From an uncultured Parasphingopyxis sp. (GTDB taxonomy: Bacteria > Pseudomonadota > Alphaproteobacteria > Sphingomonadales > Sphingomonadaceae), in contig CAJQMX010000040.1 in the NCBI GenBank assembly GCA_905479515.1, forward strand, positions 1-8,424: a stretch of 8,424 nt of DNA, written 5' to 3'. Numbering within the stretch: the stretch's first letter is position 1; every line of letters begins with the position of its first letter. Below, in pieces: positions 7,274 through 8,424 of this stretch. The notes beneath the pieces were generated by a model. The model worked only from the letters and a program-made list of their open reading frames with translations, searched no databases and was not told where the DNA came from. The position numbers were made by a program, and so were the translations under genes.

Positions 7274-7342
7274 CCGCCCATGCTAATCTGACGACCGCGC
7301 CCGGCGCTGGCTCTTTGACTCCGTTGTCTCCCCCAACCTGAC

Positions 7343-7392
7343 ACGCTGCGTCCTATTGGATACAGTAGCTTCACTCCAAAGCAACGCTGCGT
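7343..7392. repeat. Paired ACGCTGCGT near-palindromes
   Basis: ACGCTGCGT occurs at 7343-7351 and again at 7384-7392, a 41-base offset. Each copy is an inverted repeat of ACGC around a central base. The pair lies upstream of the 93-residue ORF and next to the palindromes at 7394-7426, so it could be part of one regulatory region. Confidence 0.35.
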
Positions 7393-7393
7393 G

Positions 7394-7426
7394 TAAACTT
7401 TGTAAGTTTATCGTAACAATATTACG
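7394..7426. promoter_or_regulatory. Two adjacent palindromes, possible operator
   Basis: TAAACTT (7394-7400), TGT, AAGTTTA (7404-7410) is a perfect 7-base inverted repeat with a 3-base centre. One base later, CGTAA (7412-7416) and TTACG (7422-7426) flank a 5-base centre. The block is AT-rich within GC-richer DNA. It lies upstream of the 93-residue ORF and lipoprotein gene on their coding strand. Neither hairpin is followed by a T-run, so a protein-binding site fits better than a terminator. The regulator is unknown. Confidence 0.3.
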
Positions 7427-7450
7427 CAAACCTCCATTTGCCCCCGGCCT

Positions 7451-7468
7451 GTGTCAACAAGTGTCAAC
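7451..7468. repeat. Tandem direct repeat GTGTCAAC
   Basis: GTGTCAAC occurs at 7451-7458 and 7461-7468, exactly one helical turn (10 bases) apart, as is common for side-by-side protein sites. On the minus strand each copy contains TTGACA, but no -10 element lies at a workable distance from either. Confidence 0.35.
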
Positions 7469-7514
7469 CTGACCATGCGGTAGATCTTTAATGCGCCCTA
7501 GGCCTCCCAATCTG

Positions 7515-7534
7515 CTTCGACTTCGCTCAGGACA
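7515..7534. repeat. REP-like intergenic element
   Basis: The plus strand reads CTTCGACTTCGCTCAGGACA. The core CCTGAGCGAAGTCGAAG (minus strand) is a short sequence I recall as recurring in intergenic DNA of sphingomonads and other bacteria. It lies just downstream of the kinase gene, a usual place for such elements. A small GGCTTTAGCC-type hairpin is adjacent. Only one copy is in the window, so repetition cannot be shown here. Confidence 0.5.
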
Positions 7535-7597
7535 GGCTTTAGCCCCCTCAATCCAGCCAGGTTGTGACGCGGACCTCGATGCCGGATGTGATTGCTT

Positions 7598-8424
7598 TCA
7601 CTGAAATTCCCGGGGCAACGTCACCGTCACAAACGTCCCCTCGCCCACTTCGCTTTCCATCTGCAACGTTCCGCCATGCCCTTCCACAAACTGCTTGGTC
7701 AGCGGCAGGCCTAGCCCTAGTGCGCGAGACTGCTGTTCGCCTGCGCCGCGATGGAAGCGGTCGAACACTCGCGCTTTTTCGTCTTCGCTTATGCCGACGC
7801 CATTATCGGAGATGATGATCCGAGCCTCGTCGGTTGTACCTTCGGCCTTGAGCAGGATGCGACCGCCTTCGGGGGTATAGCGGATCGCGTTGCGAAGCAG
7901 GTGATCGAGCGACTGGCGCAGGCGGCGGGCATCGCCGGTGACGCTGCCGACCGACCAGTCGATCTCGGCGACAAATTCATGGTTCCGCGCTGCGGCGCGT
8001 TCGCGCGCATCGGCGGCGGCTTCCTCGCAGAGCAGTTGCAGGTCAACCTCTTCGCGTTCCATCGGCAGGTCTTCCGCCTCGCCCTGCGCCAGATCGAGCA
8101 CCTCGTCTATCTGCACCCGCAAGGTGGCGACGGAATCGAGGATCGCTTTGACATAATCGCCCGCCTGTTCGGGCAGCTCGCCAGCATAGCCACCATCAAG
8201 CATCTCTGCGAACCCGGCGATGGAGGTTAGCGGGGTGCGCAGCTCATAGCTCATGTTCGATACGAACGCGGTTTTGAGCCGGTCGCCCGCTTCCAGCGCC
8301 TCATTGCGTTCAAGCAATGCCGCCTCGATCTTCTTGCTGTCCGAAATGTCGAGCAAGATGAAGAGCGCATTGCCATCGGGCAGCGGAACGGCGGCGAAAT
8401 CGAAATAGCGGCCATCGCGCAGCG
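7598..8424 (-). CDS. divL: DivL-like sensor kinase homologue with H-box tyrosine, C-terminal part (runs off the right edge)
   Basis: About 275 codons are visible and the start lies beyond the window. The upstream end (LRDGRYFDFAAVPLPDG, then ALFILLDIS) looks like the end of a PAS domain. A helical linker leads to the dimerisation helix FVSNMSYELRTPLTSIAGF, where the phospho-acceptor histidine is replaced by tyrosine (codon TAT, 8246-8248). The HATPase domain is intact: N-box LLRNAIRYTPEGG (Asn at 7889-7891), DNGVG (7793-7807), FDRFHRG and GLGLPLTKQF, ending VTVTLPREFQ. Tyr at this position is the hallmark of Caulobacter DivL, a membrane-linked cell-cycle regulator acting on CckA and so on CtrA. 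Assignment to DivL is inferred from the tyrosine, the PAS domain and the tsaE-addAB neighbourhood. The complete C-terminus shows that the insert downstream did not truncate it. Confidence 0.82.
   Translation of the reverse strand, partial: LRDGRYFDFAAVPLPDGNALFILLDISDSKKIEAALLERNEALEAGDRLKTAFVSNMSYELRTPLTSIAGFAEMLDGGYAGELPEQAGDYVKAILDSVATLRVQIDEVLDLAQGEAEDLPMEREEVDLQLLCEEAAADARERAAARNHEFVAEIDWSVGSVTGDARRLRQSLDHLLRNAIRYTPEGGRILLKAEGTTDEARIIISDNGVGISEDEKARVFDRFHRGAGEQQSRALGLGLPLTKQFVEGHGGTLQMESEVGEGTFVTVTLPREFQ

Larger units (their letters stand above)
7274..7597. other. Intergenic region between the kinase and the small-gene pair
   Basis: These 324 bases hold no gene I can support. Reading in transcription order from the kinase stop, they contain a REP-like sequence (7515-7534), a tandem GTGTCAAC repeat (7451-7468), two adjacent short palindromes (7394-7426), and two copies of the near-palindromic ACGCTGCGT (7343-7351 and 7384-7392). 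No strong terminator follows the kinase. A minus-strand frame of about 50 codons crosses 7250-7350, but it has no start codon and a stop just upstream. The density of short repeats suggests regulatory DNA or an old insertion junction. Confidence 0.5.

Noticed and set aside
7452..7467. Minus-strand TTGACA boxes as sigma-70 -35 elements
   Set aside because: No -10-like hexamer lies 15-19 bases downstream of either; the nearest TAATAT is about 27 bases from the closer box.
6391..7597. tRNA, CRISPR array, transposase or integrase in the insert
   Set aside because: I looked for TTCGAATC-type T-loops, regularly spaced repeats and recombinase motifs and found none.

Overview
The window looks chromosomal and alphaproteobacterial, most likely from a member of Sphingomonadales. 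Three things suggest this: the high-GC coding style, the alphaproteobacterial form of AddB, and a DivL-type kinase with tyrosine in its H-box. I also recall the gene order kinase, tsaE, sugar kinase, nucleotidyltransferase, addB, addA as recurrent in alphaproteobacteria. The genus cannot be fixed from the sequence. Every gene I support lies on the minus strand, so transcription runs from high to low coordinates.

Layout in transcription order. At the right edge (7598-8424) is the C-terminal part of a DivL-like sensor kinase homologue. Its ATP-binding domain is intact, but the phospho-acceptor histidine is replaced by tyrosine. Next comes a 1.2 kb stretch of different character (6391-7597). It holds a repeat-rich intergenic region with short palindromes and a REP-like element, a doubtful 93-residue Gly/Pro-rich ORF, and a convincing AT-rich gene for a small acidic lipoprotein. 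By hand count the lipoprotein gene is about 35% GC, well below the visibly GC-rich flanks. Then follows a tightly packed cluster in which every gene overlaps the next: tsaE (5908-6390), an AmgK-like anomeric sugar kinase (4919-5923), a MurU-like nucleotidyltransferase (4161-4922), addB (1190-4168) and the first 403 codons of addA (1-1209, leaving the window just before the Walker B motif).

The cluster combines three jobs: the ATPase of tRNA t6A modification (TsaE), salvage of cell-wall amino sugars to UDP-MurNAc (AmgK then MurU), and double-strand break processing by the AddAB helicase-nuclease. The overlaps of 16, 4, 8 and 8-20 bases imply one transcript with translational coupling.

The part most worth a second look is the low-GC insert between the kinase and tsaE. 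It separates genes I would expect to be adjacent. The kinase's Tyr-for-His substitution is the other strong observation. I saw no CRISPR array, tRNA, rRNA, transposase, integrase or toxin-antitoxin pair, and no convincing new multi-gene system.
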